From UBA1858 sp965262455 (GTDB taxonomy: Bacteria; Pseudomonadota; Gammaproteobacteria; UBA4575), in contig CBDHFH010000006.1 in NCBI GenBank assembly GCA_965262455.1, positions 1 through 21,057 of the forward strand: DNA of 21,057 nucleotides, read 5' to 3'. Below, in pieces: positions 7,876 to 14,894 of the stretch. A program made the position numbers and the translations under genes. The notes beneath the pieces are model-generated. The model saw nothing but the letters and a program-made list of their open reading frames with translations, did not search any database and was not told the DNA's origin. Every line of letters begins with the position of its first letter. Position 1 is the stretch's first letter.

Positions 7876-8060
7876 CTCACCTCCCCAAAAGTGAACATAT
7901 TGCTTAAGAGAGCATGTTATTCAATCGTGTTAAAAAAGTAGTTTAATCGCCTCAAACAACCACAAGACTGTTTGGTTTATAGAATCTATATCATTAGAAC
8001 ACTGATTCCGCATTAAATTATTTTTAGAATTTTTTATATTTCTGTGTGAAAAAGGAAAGG

Positions 8061-9455
8061 TTAATCTAGGTATTGTAAAATTTCAGTCATACTTTCTTTG
8101 GCATCACCAAATAATATATCGGTGTTTTCATGATAGAAAAGAGGATTCTCAACACCAGCATATCCGGTGGCCATACTTCGCTTTGACACAATACATGTTT
8201 TTGCTTTCCAAACCTCTAGCACGGGCATACCGGCAATAGGGCTGTTGGGATCAGTTTGAGCGGCGGGGTTGACAGTGTCGTTAGCACCAATTATCAATGA
8301 CACATCGGTATCTGGAAAGTCGTCGTTGAGTTCATCCATTTCCAACACAATGTCATAGGGTACTTTCGCTTCTGCAAGCAGTACATTCATATGGCCAGGC
8401 AATCGTCCTGCGACAGGGTGAATGCCAAAGCGCACATTGACACCTTTTGCACGCAACTTTTTGACAATTTCGCTGACAATAGTTTGTGCTTGTGCCACTG
8501 CCATACCATAACCAGGCACAATAATTACGCTATCAGCATTTTTTAGTGCTGTGGCCGCTTCTTCGGCACTGCAGGTTGTATGTTCTGCATGTTCATCTGC
8601 GCCTTTAGCTGATGAGCCACCGGAAGTGCCAAAGCCGCCAAGTATCACACTAATAAAATTACGATTCATTGCGCGACACATAATGTAACTTAAGATAGCG
8701 CCACTTGATCCAACCAACGCGCCGACAATAATCAAAGCAATATTACCCAACATAAAGCCGGTCGCTGCCGCTGCCCAGCCCGAATAACTATTTAACATAG
8801 ACACCACGACAGGCATGTCCGCACCACCGATGGCCATAATTAAATGCACGCCGATGACACCCGCAATAATTGTCATGATAAGTAGCGGCATCAATCCAGC
8901 TTGGTGCGTGTCAGCATTAAGAAATTGATAGCCAAAATAAATACATGCGCCAAGCATGATTAGGTTTAACCAATGACGCATCGGCAACGTCAGGGGTTTG
9001 CCACTAATTAAACTGCGCAATTTACCAAAAGCGATCACAGAGCCAGTGAAAGTAATAACGCCAATGAATACGCCGATGAACACTTCAACTTCGTGAATTG
9101 TTTTAGCCGCACCAACCATGCTAAGTTCCGGGTCTAGATAGCTGGCAAATCCCACCATGACAGCGGCAGCTCCCACAAAACTATGCAGAATTGCAACCAG
9201 TTCTGGCATGGATGTCATTGCGACTTTTCTCGCAATCATGATGCCAATTAATGCACCGATAAGCATAGCAGGGATGATTTTTTCGAAACCAGCGACTTGA
9301 CCACTAAACATGGTGGCAAGTATCGCGACAGCCATACCTAGCATGCCAAATATGTTACCGCGTCGTGCAGATTCTTGATGGCTGAGTCCGCCTAAACTAA
9401 AAATAAATAATGCGCCGGCAGCTAGATAAGAAACAGTGAGTAGTTGTGGGTTCAT
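8061..9455 (-). CDS. pntB: PntB, NAD(P) transhydrogenase subunit beta
   Basis: PntB is the beta subunit of the proton-translocating transhydrogenase, which uses the proton motive force to drive hydride transfer from NADH to NADP+. The 464 residues compare with 462 in E. coli. The N-terminal part (about residues 1-260) is a set of hydrophobic helices forming most of the proton channel. The C-terminal domain III binds NADP(H) and shows VPGYGMAVAQAQ, the GIHPVAGRLPGHMNVLLAEA block, LIIGANDTVNPAA and the KRSMATGYAGVENPLF loop. The start has a GAGG ribosome binding site and lies 11 nt after pntA, so the two are co-translated. Confidence 0.97.
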   Translation of the reverse strand: MNPQLLTVSYLAAGALFIFSLGGLSHQESARRGNIFGMLGMAVAILATMFSGQVAGFEKIIPAMLIGALIGIMIARKVAMTSMPELVAILHSFVGAAAVMVGFASYLDPELSMVGAAKTIHEVEVFIGVFIGVITFTGSVIAFGKLRSLISGKPLTLPMRHWLNLIMLGACIYFGYQFLNADTHQAGLMPLLIMTIIAGVIGVHLIMAIGGADMPVVVSMLNSYSGWAAAATGFMLGNIALIIVGALVGSSGAILSYIMCRAMNRNFISVILGGFGTSGGSSAKGADEHAEHTTCSAEEAATALKNADSVIIVPGYGMAVAQAQTIVSEIVKKLRAKGVNVRFGIHPVAGRLPGHMNVLLAEAKVPYDIVLEMDELNDDFPDTDVSLIIGANDTVNPAAQTDPNSPIAGMPVLEVWKAKTCIVSKRSMATGYAGVENPLFYHENTDILFGDAKESMTEILQYLD

Positions 9456-9466
9456 GTTGTGCCTCG

Positions 9467-11029
9467 CTAATCGTCTTTACGGAACATATGCAGCATGCGT
9501 TGCGTAACAGCAAAGCCTCCACCAATATTTATTGATGCAATTAATACCGAAATTATTGCAAGCACCATAATTAGTGTGCTGGAACTATCTACTTGCAATA
9601 GTGCACCGATAATAATCACGCTACTAATGGCATTGGTCACACTCATTAATGGTGTATGCAGTGCTGGCGTGACATTCCAAATTACCATGTATCCGACAAA
9701 ACAAGAGAGCACGAAAATAGAAAAGTGTTGCATAAACTCTGCAGGTGCGACGCTGCCTAACCAAAACAATCCCACTGCAGCGAGGACTAAACTCACCACA
9801 AGGCCAAGCACACTTTTTTCTTTTTTTGTCGGCGTCTCTTGCGTGGCAGTGTTTGCTTTTGGCGCGGGCGGTGTTGCAGACACAGAAATGGGTGGAGGTG
9901 GGAATGTGATTTCACCATCTTTAACGACAGTTGCACCACGAATAACATCATCATCCATGTTGACGTTGATTAAGCCATCTTTTTCAGGACACAAATCACT
10001 CATCATATGGTACAAATTAGACCCATATAATTGGCTAGATTGATTAGGTAGACGGCTAGGTAAGTCGGTGTAACCGATTAAGGTGACACCATGTTTAACT
10101 GCCACTTCACCAGGCTCAGTTAATTCACAATTACCGCCCTGTTCGCCGGCAAGGTCAACAATGACGCTGCCTTCTTTCATGGATTCCACCATATCGGCAA
10201 GAATTAATTTAGGTGCTGGCTTGCCAGGGATTAATGCTGTCGTGATGATGATGTCCACTTCTTTTGCTTGTTCCCTAAACAAAGCCATTTCGGCATCGAT
10301 GAACTCTTTGCTCATCGTTTTTGCATAGCCTGTTGAAGAAGGCCCATCATCAGCTTCTTCAAATTCTAATTCTAAGAATTGTGCGCCCATGCTTTCGACT
10401 TGTTGCTTTACTTCTGGGCGAGTATCAAACGCACGCACAATAGCACCTAGCCCATTGGCTGTACCTAATGCTGCCAAGCCAGCAACACCAGCGCCTATGA
10501 CTAACACTTTCGCGGGTGGAACTTTGCCTGCAGCGGTAATTTGACCAGTAAAAAACCTGCCAAAGTGATTGGCGGCTTCTATTACCGCGCGATACCCTGC
10601 GATATTGGCCATGGAAGATAAGGCATCCATTTTCTGTGCACGTGAGATGCGCGGGATAGAGTCCATGGCTAACACAGTGACGTGTTGTGCTTGTAGTCTA
10701 TTTAGTAATGCTTCATTTTGTGCTGGCCATATAAAACAAATTAACGTTGCACCAGAAGACATTAAGCTGACTTCATCAATGCCAGAGTTATTTGTCTCGG
10801 GCGCGCGTACTTTTAAAATGATATCCGCGCTTGACCACAGTTGAGCAGTATCGCTAATAACTTCTACGCCTGCTTGACGATAAGCTTCATCGGCAAAATC
10901 CGCCTTCGCACCCGCAGCGGCTTCAATCGCTGTTTCGAATCCAAGTTTTTGTAAACGTTGCGCGGTCTCGGGCGTCATTGCGACACGGCATTCATTTGGT
11001 CTAATTTCTTTGGGTACACATATTTTCAT
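9467..11029 (-). CDS. pntA: PntA, NAD(P) transhydrogenase subunit alpha (unsplit form)
   Basis: PntA carries the NAD(H)-binding domain I plus the first membrane helices of the transhydrogenase. Its 520 residues show the E. coli-type arrangement, with domain I and membrane part fused, not the split PntAA/PntAB form. Domain I begins CVPKEIRPNECRVAMTPE and has the nucleotide-binding turn VLVIGAGVAGLAALG (about residues 175-189), FDTRPEV, and the mobile loop GYTDLPSRLPNQSSQLYG. A Pro/Ala/Lys-rich linker (about 380-405) joins it to hydrophobic helices (about 405-510). No good ribosome binding site is visible, but the start fits the family. An 83-nt gap separates it from the upstream DsrE-like gene. 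Confidence 0.97.
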   Translation of the reverse strand: MKICVPKEIRPNECRVAMTPETAQRLQKLGFETAIEAAAGAKADFADEAYRQAGVEVISDTAQLWSSADIILKVRAPETNNSGIDEVSLMSSGATLICFIWPAQNEALLNRLQAQHVTVLAMDSIPRISRAQKMDALSSMANIAGYRAVIEAANHFGRFFTGQITAAGKVPPAKVLVIGAGVAGLAALGTANGLGAIVRAFDTRPEVKQQVESMGAQFLELEFEEADDGPSSTGYAKTMSKEFIDAEMALFREQAKEVDIIITTALIPGKPAPKLILADMVESMKEGSVIVDLAGEQGGNCELTEPGEVAVKHGVTLIGYTDLPSRLPNQSSQLYGSNLYHMMSDLCPEKDGLINVNMDDDVIRGATVVKDGEITFPPPPISVSATPPAPKANTATQETPTKKEKSVLGLVVSLVLAAVGLFWLGSVAPAEFMQHFSIFVLSCFVGYMVIWNVTPALHTPLMSVTNAISSVIIIGALLQVDSSSTLIMVLAIISVLIASINIGGGFAVTQRMLHMFRKDD

Positions 11030-11112
11030 ATTATTAGTCTTATTGTAGTGTCAATACATGACATGCCTGAGCATGATTTTTTGTGCATTTTTATATAGTG
11101 GCACAACTCACT

Positions 11113-11601
11113 TTAATTTATCGGAATTAATGCATAACCTTTTTGTTGATAACCAATCAAAGACACAAAAGTATTTCCAACCGGTTTCAGCTCAGGTATC
11201 AGCGTGCTGTTATCAATACCCATTAAACGTGATGCAATGGAGCAAGATTCCATTTTCACACCCGGTTTGCCATGCATAGACTGAATTAATTTCAGTAACT
11301 CTTCCCTTGCCGCGGCCTCTTCTGTAGTGAAGTCCAACGGCTGCGAAGACATAAGTCTTAATGCTCCGCCACGAAATGTAAATACCATATCGGGTGTTAC
11401 TTGCTGTTTAATTAGATCTTGATAAGTTTCGTTAATGACATTCATAACAATTAACAGCTTTTTTGGGTTGCCAATTGTTACATCCCAAACAACTTTACCC
11501 GTGCTAATACCTTCAAGTGCATCTGCATCATTTGGTGCATCAGCGAATCCTTGTGCGCAGATGAAAAAAAACAAAACAATTAGTTTAGCTACATGAGTCA
11601 T
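11113..11601 (-). CDS. Exported DsrE/DsrF-like protein
   Basis: This small periplasmic protein of 162 residues resembles the DsrE/DsrF-like sulfur-relay fold. A Sec signal (MTHVAKLIVLFFFICAQGFADA) precedes a mature domain with the strand KVVWDVTIGNPKKLLIVMNVI, then VFTFRGGALRLM, the cysteine-containing segment GVKMESCSIASRLMG (Cys120), and the C-terminal GYQQKGYALIPI. Cysteine followed by a helix at that position is typical of the family and could carry a persulfide, but no partner DsrF, DsrH or TusE gene is nearby. The start has GGGAG about six bases before the ATG. It lies 42 nt after the XRE gene and upstream of pntA, so it may be co-transcribed with one or both. Confidence 0.78.
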   Translation of the reverse strand: MTHVAKLIVLFFFICAQGFADAPNDADALEGISTGKVVWDVTIGNPKKLLIVMNVINETYQDLIKQQVTPDMVFTFRGGALRLMSSQPLDFTTEEAAAREELLKLIQSMHGKPGVKMESCSIASRLMGIDNSTLIPELKPVGNTFVSLIGYQQKGYALIPIN

Positions 11602-11643
11602 AATGAACTCCCGTAATTAAAAGAATGAAAAGTTGATTTTAGA

Positions 11644-11997
11644 TTACAGTTCTCTTAGTAAATCTAAGATAATTTTGCGCTTCTTTTTTGAAAGACGATA
11701 GTATCTTTCTGCAACTTCTTTGGTGTCAGCGTCAGTGAATGCAGTGGAGTAGGGAGAAGATGGCGATTCTTCAACACAATAGTCTTGTTCCATTTCGCCG
11801 TGGCCAGTAATTAGCCAATCGATACGCACATTTAGTACCTGGGCCAGTTGTGTTAAGTGGTCCGTGCTGGGAAGGGCTTTACCACGCTCCCAGTGTCCGC
11901 AGGCACCACGCGAGATTTGCATACGTTCCGCAACTAACTCTTGCGATAGTCCGCGAGATTTTCTGGCCAGTATGATTCTTTCCGCGATGGTAGACAT
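11644..11997 (-). CDS. XRE-family HTH transcriptional regulator
   Basis: This 117-residue DNA-binding protein is a probable repressor. Residues about 7-63 form a Cro/CI-type helix-turn-helix (ARKSRGLSQELVAERMQISR, recognition helix around GACGHWERGKALPS, closing helix LTQLAQVLNVRIDWLITG). A short acidic/Ser linker leads to a basic C-terminal helix (RYYRLSKKKRKIILDLLREL) that may mediate dimerisation. There is no LexA-like peptidase domain. It is divergent from the gene at 12080, and the shared 82-bp region has three related palindromic repeats that are good candidates for its own operators. The W-E-R-G motif after the recognition helix and the WLITG end are shared with short phage-type regulators, but no phage genes are near. 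Confidence 0.9.
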   Translation of the reverse strand: MSTIAERIILARKSRGLSQELVAERMQISRGACGHWERGKALPSTDHLTQLAQVLNVRIDWLITGHGEMEQDYCVEESPSSPYSTAFTDADTKEVAERYYRLSKKKRKIILDLLREL

Positions 11998-12013
11998 CGA
12001 CTAAGGATAGTAT

Positions 12014-12075
12014 TGATATCATTGGAAATGTACGATAATTTAGATATCTAACTATTAGCTAATATAGGTATCATT
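12014..12075. promoter_or_regulatory. Three GATATC-type operator candidates in the divergent xre region
   Basis: Three related sequences lie between the divergent genes. TGATATCA is at 12014-12021, a perfect 12-bp palindrome TTAGATATCTAA is at 12040-12051, and the imperfect ATAGGTATCATT is at 12064-12075. Their centres are 28 and 24 bp apart. A possible plus-strand promoter (TTGATA at 12013-12018, GATAAT at 12034-12039, 15-bp spacer) overlaps the first and adjoins the second. This is the usual layout of an autoregulated XRE-type repressor. Confidence 0.5.
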
Positions 12076-12079
12076 CCTG

Positions 12080-12511
12080 ATGAGATTATTGCTGTATTTA
12101 ATAGCGTTGACTTTCGGCCTGTTCATGCTCATGACCCACACTGCCTTGGCAGACATGATGCAAACTTTTATGCGTCAACAGTGCCTTGCGTGGTTATCTG
12201 CGCAACCAATTCATTCTTTGGGTCGCCCAAAATTAGTCAATGCCAGTGAGATTGTATTAACCAAGTATAAACGTATGCAGTCGTTGCAATTAGATAATCA
12301 AGGCGGGTTTGAATTGACTTATTGTGATGGCTTTTATTTCCCCTCGGGGTTAAAAGTGTCGCTGACTCTGGATGGGCGTAGCTGTGAAATTTCGGGGACA
12401 CCAACACAAGCGCAAGCCAGTACGTTTGCCTATGTGATTGCGGGTAATCGGAGCGGGCGCTCGTTAGCTTTGGTACCAATCAGTGTCAATGCATTAGTGT
12501 TGCGTGAATAA
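12080..12511 (+). CDS. Small exported protein with a putative Ig-like (He_PIG-type) C-terminus
   Basis: This is a hypothetical 143-residue exported protein. A Sec signal (MRLLLYLIALTFGLFMLMTHTALA, cleavage before DM) precedes the mature chain. The second half, with FYFPSGLKVSLTLDGRSC followed by EISGTPTQAQASTFAYVI, follows the pattern of putative Ig domains (LPxGL, then SGTPT, then strand-rich AxN), which usually occur as repeats in large bacterial surface proteins. Here only one copy is present, in a very small protein. Three cysteines are in the mature part. No ribosome binding site is visible before the ATG. The gene is divergent from the XRE regulator and probably under its control through the repeats between them. 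No function is assigned. Confidence 0.72.
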   Translation: MRLLLYLIALTFGLFMLMTHTALADMMQTFMRQQCLAWLSAQPIHSLGRPKLVNASEIVLTKYKRMQSLQLDNQGGFELTYCDGFYFPSGLKVSLTLDGRSCEISGTPTQAQASTFAYVIAGNRSGRSLALVPISVNALVLRE

Positions 12512-12538
12512 GCGATTGCTTTAATTCGCTATCAAACG

Positions 12539-13441
12539 TTAATGCATGTTAGTGGTGCCTTCTACTTGCATGTCTTTATTGATGCAGATATATGGCAGTT
12601 TAAGTGACTCCAACCAAGATTTGCCGGCCTCTTCACCTTTTAGCATTGCCACGGTTGAACAACTTCCAGCGATTAAACATTCGCTGGCAATTACACTGAC
12701 AGCACTGAACCCTTCAATCGGCCATCCTGTTTTGGGATTTAAAATATGAGCGTAGCGTTTGCCTTCTACTGTCATGAAGCGCTCATAGTCACCGCTGCTT
12801 GCAATGGCGCCTTGACCCAGGCTGGTTGAAGCGATGGCATTCTCTGGGTCGCGCGGGTGACGTATTCCAATCACCCAGGGCTTATTGTCTGGATGGGGAC
12901 CTAGTACTTTTAAGTCTCCTCCTAAATCAACGATGCCGGCATTGATGCCATGCTCTCGAAGCGTTTGTGCGGCGGCATCAACTGCATATTCTTTGACATA
13001 GCCGCCAAAATCAATCTCCATGCCTTTTTTCTTTAATACAATATGCGGACGTTGCCATTCCACTTGATCCCAGCCGACCAATTCAAGCGTTTTATCTATA
13101 TCAGACTGCGAAGGGAGTTGATTGGATTTAAAATTCCATACCTGGCGTAACACACCTGAAGTAATGTCAAACAGCCCCGCGCTTTGTTTATACACAGCAT
13201 TGGCATAATCAAGTAGCAAAGCTGTTTCACTATCAACTTTGGTCCCGGTTAGATTTCCTGCTGCTTTATTAATGGTGCTGGTGACACTGTCCGCACGATA
13301 GCGTGAATATTTTTTTTCTAGGCGGGCAATTTCGGCGTGGGCTTTTTTAGATGCGCTGGCGGCAAGTGATTTGTCAGATGTGTAGAGTTGAAATTCGCAC
13401 GGGCTACCCATAGCGCGAAATGGAAAGTTATAGATTTCCAT
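12539..13441 (-). CDS. ApbE-family FAD:protein FMN transferase, atypical subtype
   Basis: ApbE proteins use FAD to attach FMN covalently to Ser/Thr of target proteins, with Mg2+. The 300 residues carry clear family motifs: the N-terminal FRAMGSPCEFQLY, YSRYRADSVTSTIN, AGLFDITSG, DFGGYVKEYAVDAAA (residues 144-158), GIVDLGGDLKVLG (169-181), and SSGDYERF with RYAHILNPKTGWP. Two features are odd. The usual GG-x-x-KG-x-A-x-D motif has Glu for Gly after Lys150, and the metal-binding Asp in the usual A-D-A-(L)-(S/A)-T motif is Gly259 (in LIAGSCSTVAML). No signal peptide is encoded, and an in-frame stop just upstream excludes a longer form. It is last in the unit, 2 nt after the DUF3570 gene, with no ribosome binding site, so translation is probably coupled. 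Confidence 0.88.
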   Translation of the reverse strand: MEIYNFPFRAMGSPCEFQLYTSDKSLAASASKKAHAEIARLEKKYSRYRADSVTSTINKAAGNLTGTKVDSETALLLDYANAVYKQSAGLFDITSGVLRQVWNFKSNQLPSQSDIDKTLELVGWDQVEWQRPHIVLKKKGMEIDFGGYVKEYAVDAAAQTLREHGINAGIVDLGGDLKVLGPHPDNKPWVIGIRHPRDPENAIASTSLGQGAIASSGDYERFMTVEGKRYAHILNPKTGWPIEGFSAVSVIASECLIAGSCSTVAMLKGEEAGKSWLESLKLPYICINKDMQVEGTTNMH

Positions 13442-13443
13442 AA

Positions 13444-14652
13444 TTATTCAAATGAGTAGTCCACTCCAAGTGTAAATAAAGTGAAGTCGACTAATCCTGG
13501 ATTTTCTACATCCACACTCTGTAATGAGTAGGATTTATCGCTGATATATCTTTCAGCGGCGAGACTGACAGTCCAATCATTAATAGTTTCAGCGACTTTC
13601 ACACGAAAAGATAACGCACCATAAGGTGATAAACGATAGTCACTTGAATAATAGCCATCGGATCGAAGGGATTGATAAAACGGCTCATAAAAATCTGCTT
13701 GCGTTTGACTGTAGTAACGCATGGAGTACTCAAAACTCCAGCCTGCATCTGTATGTTTTAAGAATCCTACATCCAATGTGTGCGAACGGATATTCCAGTC
13801 GTCATAGTAAAAACGGTAGTCCGCATGCAATGCAGCACTAAACATCTCTGACCAGCGTCTTAACTGTGCAGACCAGATATATTGAGTGCGGTCATCTGGA
13901 CGGTTGTCTCTTGCGCCAGCAAATGGGGCAAAAACTAATTTATATGGGTCAGATAAAAAGCCCGTATAGTGTGTCAAAGTGAAGGTTGATTGCACCACTG
14001 TATTTTTATTTATCACTTGACCAATACCAACAAAGCCGGTGTAACTTTCTTTGTCTTCACTATCAATCCTGCCAGGATCTACATCAGGGTCATCTGTTGG
14101 TTCTACGGTATCAAATGAAGCGCCTACACCTGCACGTAAAGTAGTCGACTTGTTATCCAATTCGCGTGCAACAGACACGCCACCAAAGATAGCTTGATAA
14201 TCTTTCTCAGTAGAAAAACCAACGCTGGGTGAGATAGTATATTTGCCTTTATAAATATCTAATTTTGCGCTGGCATCAAAACGTTCGTCGTCGATTGTAG
14301 CAGCACTCATTACTTGCACAGGATTATTTTCCGCATCCGGTGTGACAAACCAAGGAGAGGCGCCACTCATTTTTTCATAGGCACTGTCGACGGTTAGTTG
14401 CATGGTGTCATTGATGGGGTAGACGACACTCACTTGACCAACTTCAATGTCATAGCGTCTTTGATCGCCCAAGCCTGAAAAGTTACTACTACTTAAACGA
14501 TCTTCTTCATATTTAGATACGCGTGCGCTAATGCTGGGTGCATTATCAGGAGCACCTGCCGCCTCGGCCACTTTGTTATAAATAGGAAGTGCAAATGCAG
14601 CAGAGTAGAGTGCTGCCACCGTTGGGCTAAGCGTTAGTTTAGTAGTCGACAT
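13444..14652 (-). CDS. DUF3570-type predicted outer-membrane beta-barrel protein
   Basis: Its 402 residues are dominated by alternating polar and hydrophobic strands with aromatic girdles (such as FSAALHADYRFYYDDW and WSFEYSMRYYSQ), as in outer-membrane barrels. It ends in an aromatic-rich strand, TLFTLGVDYSFE. The N-terminus (about residues 1-33) can serve as an export signal. I match it from memory to DUF3570, which in many Gram-negative genomes sits with DUF4266, a TlpA-like thioredoxin and an ApbE. The segment MSGASPW (95-101) and SAAT (116-119) resemble the Ser/Thr-Gly-Ala-Thr/Ser shape of ApbE target sites, but no upstream Asp is at the usual distance. The start lies 11 nt after the lipoprotein gene. 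Function unknown. Confidence 0.82.
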   Translation of the reverse strand: MSTTKLTLSPTVAALYSAAFALPIYNKVAEAAGAPDNAPSISARVSKYEEDRLSSSNFSGLGDQRRYDIEVGQVSVVYPINDTMQLTVDSAYEKMSGASPWFVTPDAENNPVQVMSAATIDDERFDASAKLDIYKGKYTISPSVGFSTEKDYQAIFGGVSVARELDNKSTTLRAGVGASFDTVEPTDDPDVDPGRIDSEDKESYTGFVGIGQVINKNTVVQSTFTLTHYTGFLSDPYKLVFAPFAGARDNRPDDRTQYIWSAQLRRWSEMFSAALHADYRFYYDDWNIRSHTLDVGFLKHTDAGWSFEYSMRYYSQTQADFYEPFYQSLRSDGYYSSDYRLSPYGALSFRVKVAETINDWTVSLAAERYISDKSYSLQSVDVENPGLVDFTLFTLGVDYSFE

Positions 14653-14663
14653 TTCTCAGAAGT

Positions 14664-14894
14664 TTAGTTGCAACCGCAACCACCTCCTGCAGAACCATAG
14701 CCACCTGCGGCGGCTTCTTTGGCAAAGTAAATATGCTCACTTAAAGTATTCGCCAGTGGGTCAGGAGACCATGCCATTTCTTTCTTTGACAAAGTACCGC
14801 GTTCCCAAGGTTTTACAGCCGTGCACCCTGATGTCACCATCATAGCCATCAGGACGAAGAGGCATAACACAAATTTAGTCATGGCGTTGCTCAC
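14664..14894 (-). CDS. DUF4266-type small lipoprotein with Gly/Cys-rich tail
   Basis: This tiny 76-residue lipoprotein has a signal peptide ending in VTSGC (Cys24 lipidated), then a mature part of only 53 residues: KPWERGTLSKKEMAWSPDPL, a helix-like SEHIYFAKEAAAGG, and a tail GGYGSAGGGCGCN with two cysteines as C-x-C at positions 73 and 75. The WERG...M...DPL pattern and Gly/Cys end match DUF4266 as I remember it. The listed start is GTG at 14894, overlapping the TlpA stop (GTGA), typical of coupled translation. An ATG at 14882 would give a 72-residue form with a more classical MTKF start, and I cannot exclude it. The CxC tail suggests metal or redox chemistry. The role is unknown. Confidence 0.82.
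   Translation of the reverse strand: MSNAMTKFVLCLFVLMAMMVTSGCTAVKPWERGTLSKKEMAWSPDPLANTLSEHIYFAKEAAAGGYGSAGGGCGCN

Noticed and set aside
7950..7975. CAAACA...TGTTTG inverted repeat downstream of pntB as a terminator
   Set aside because: It lies about 90 bases past the stop, has a 6-bp AT-leaning stem with a 10-base loop and no adjacent T-run.
9495..10043. A 182-codon open frame on the plus strand opposite pntA
   Set aside because: It is fully antisense to a strongly conserved gene, has no recognisable domain and reflects the codon bias of pntA.
11062..11075. CATGC-CTGA-GCATG hairpin followed by T-rich bases on the plus strand, upstream of pntA
   Set aside because: No plus-strand gene ends there, and in the minus direction, where genes run, no T-run follows. 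It may be chance or a weak operator.
11644..12511. A prophage immunity region based on the XRE regulator
   Set aside because: No integrase, Cro partner, phage structural gene or attachment repeat is nearby. The flanks are housekeeping or envelope genes.
12511..12530. Inverted repeat AGCGA...TCGCT between convergent genes as a terminator
   Set aside because: It has a 5-bp stem, a 10-base loop and no T-run.
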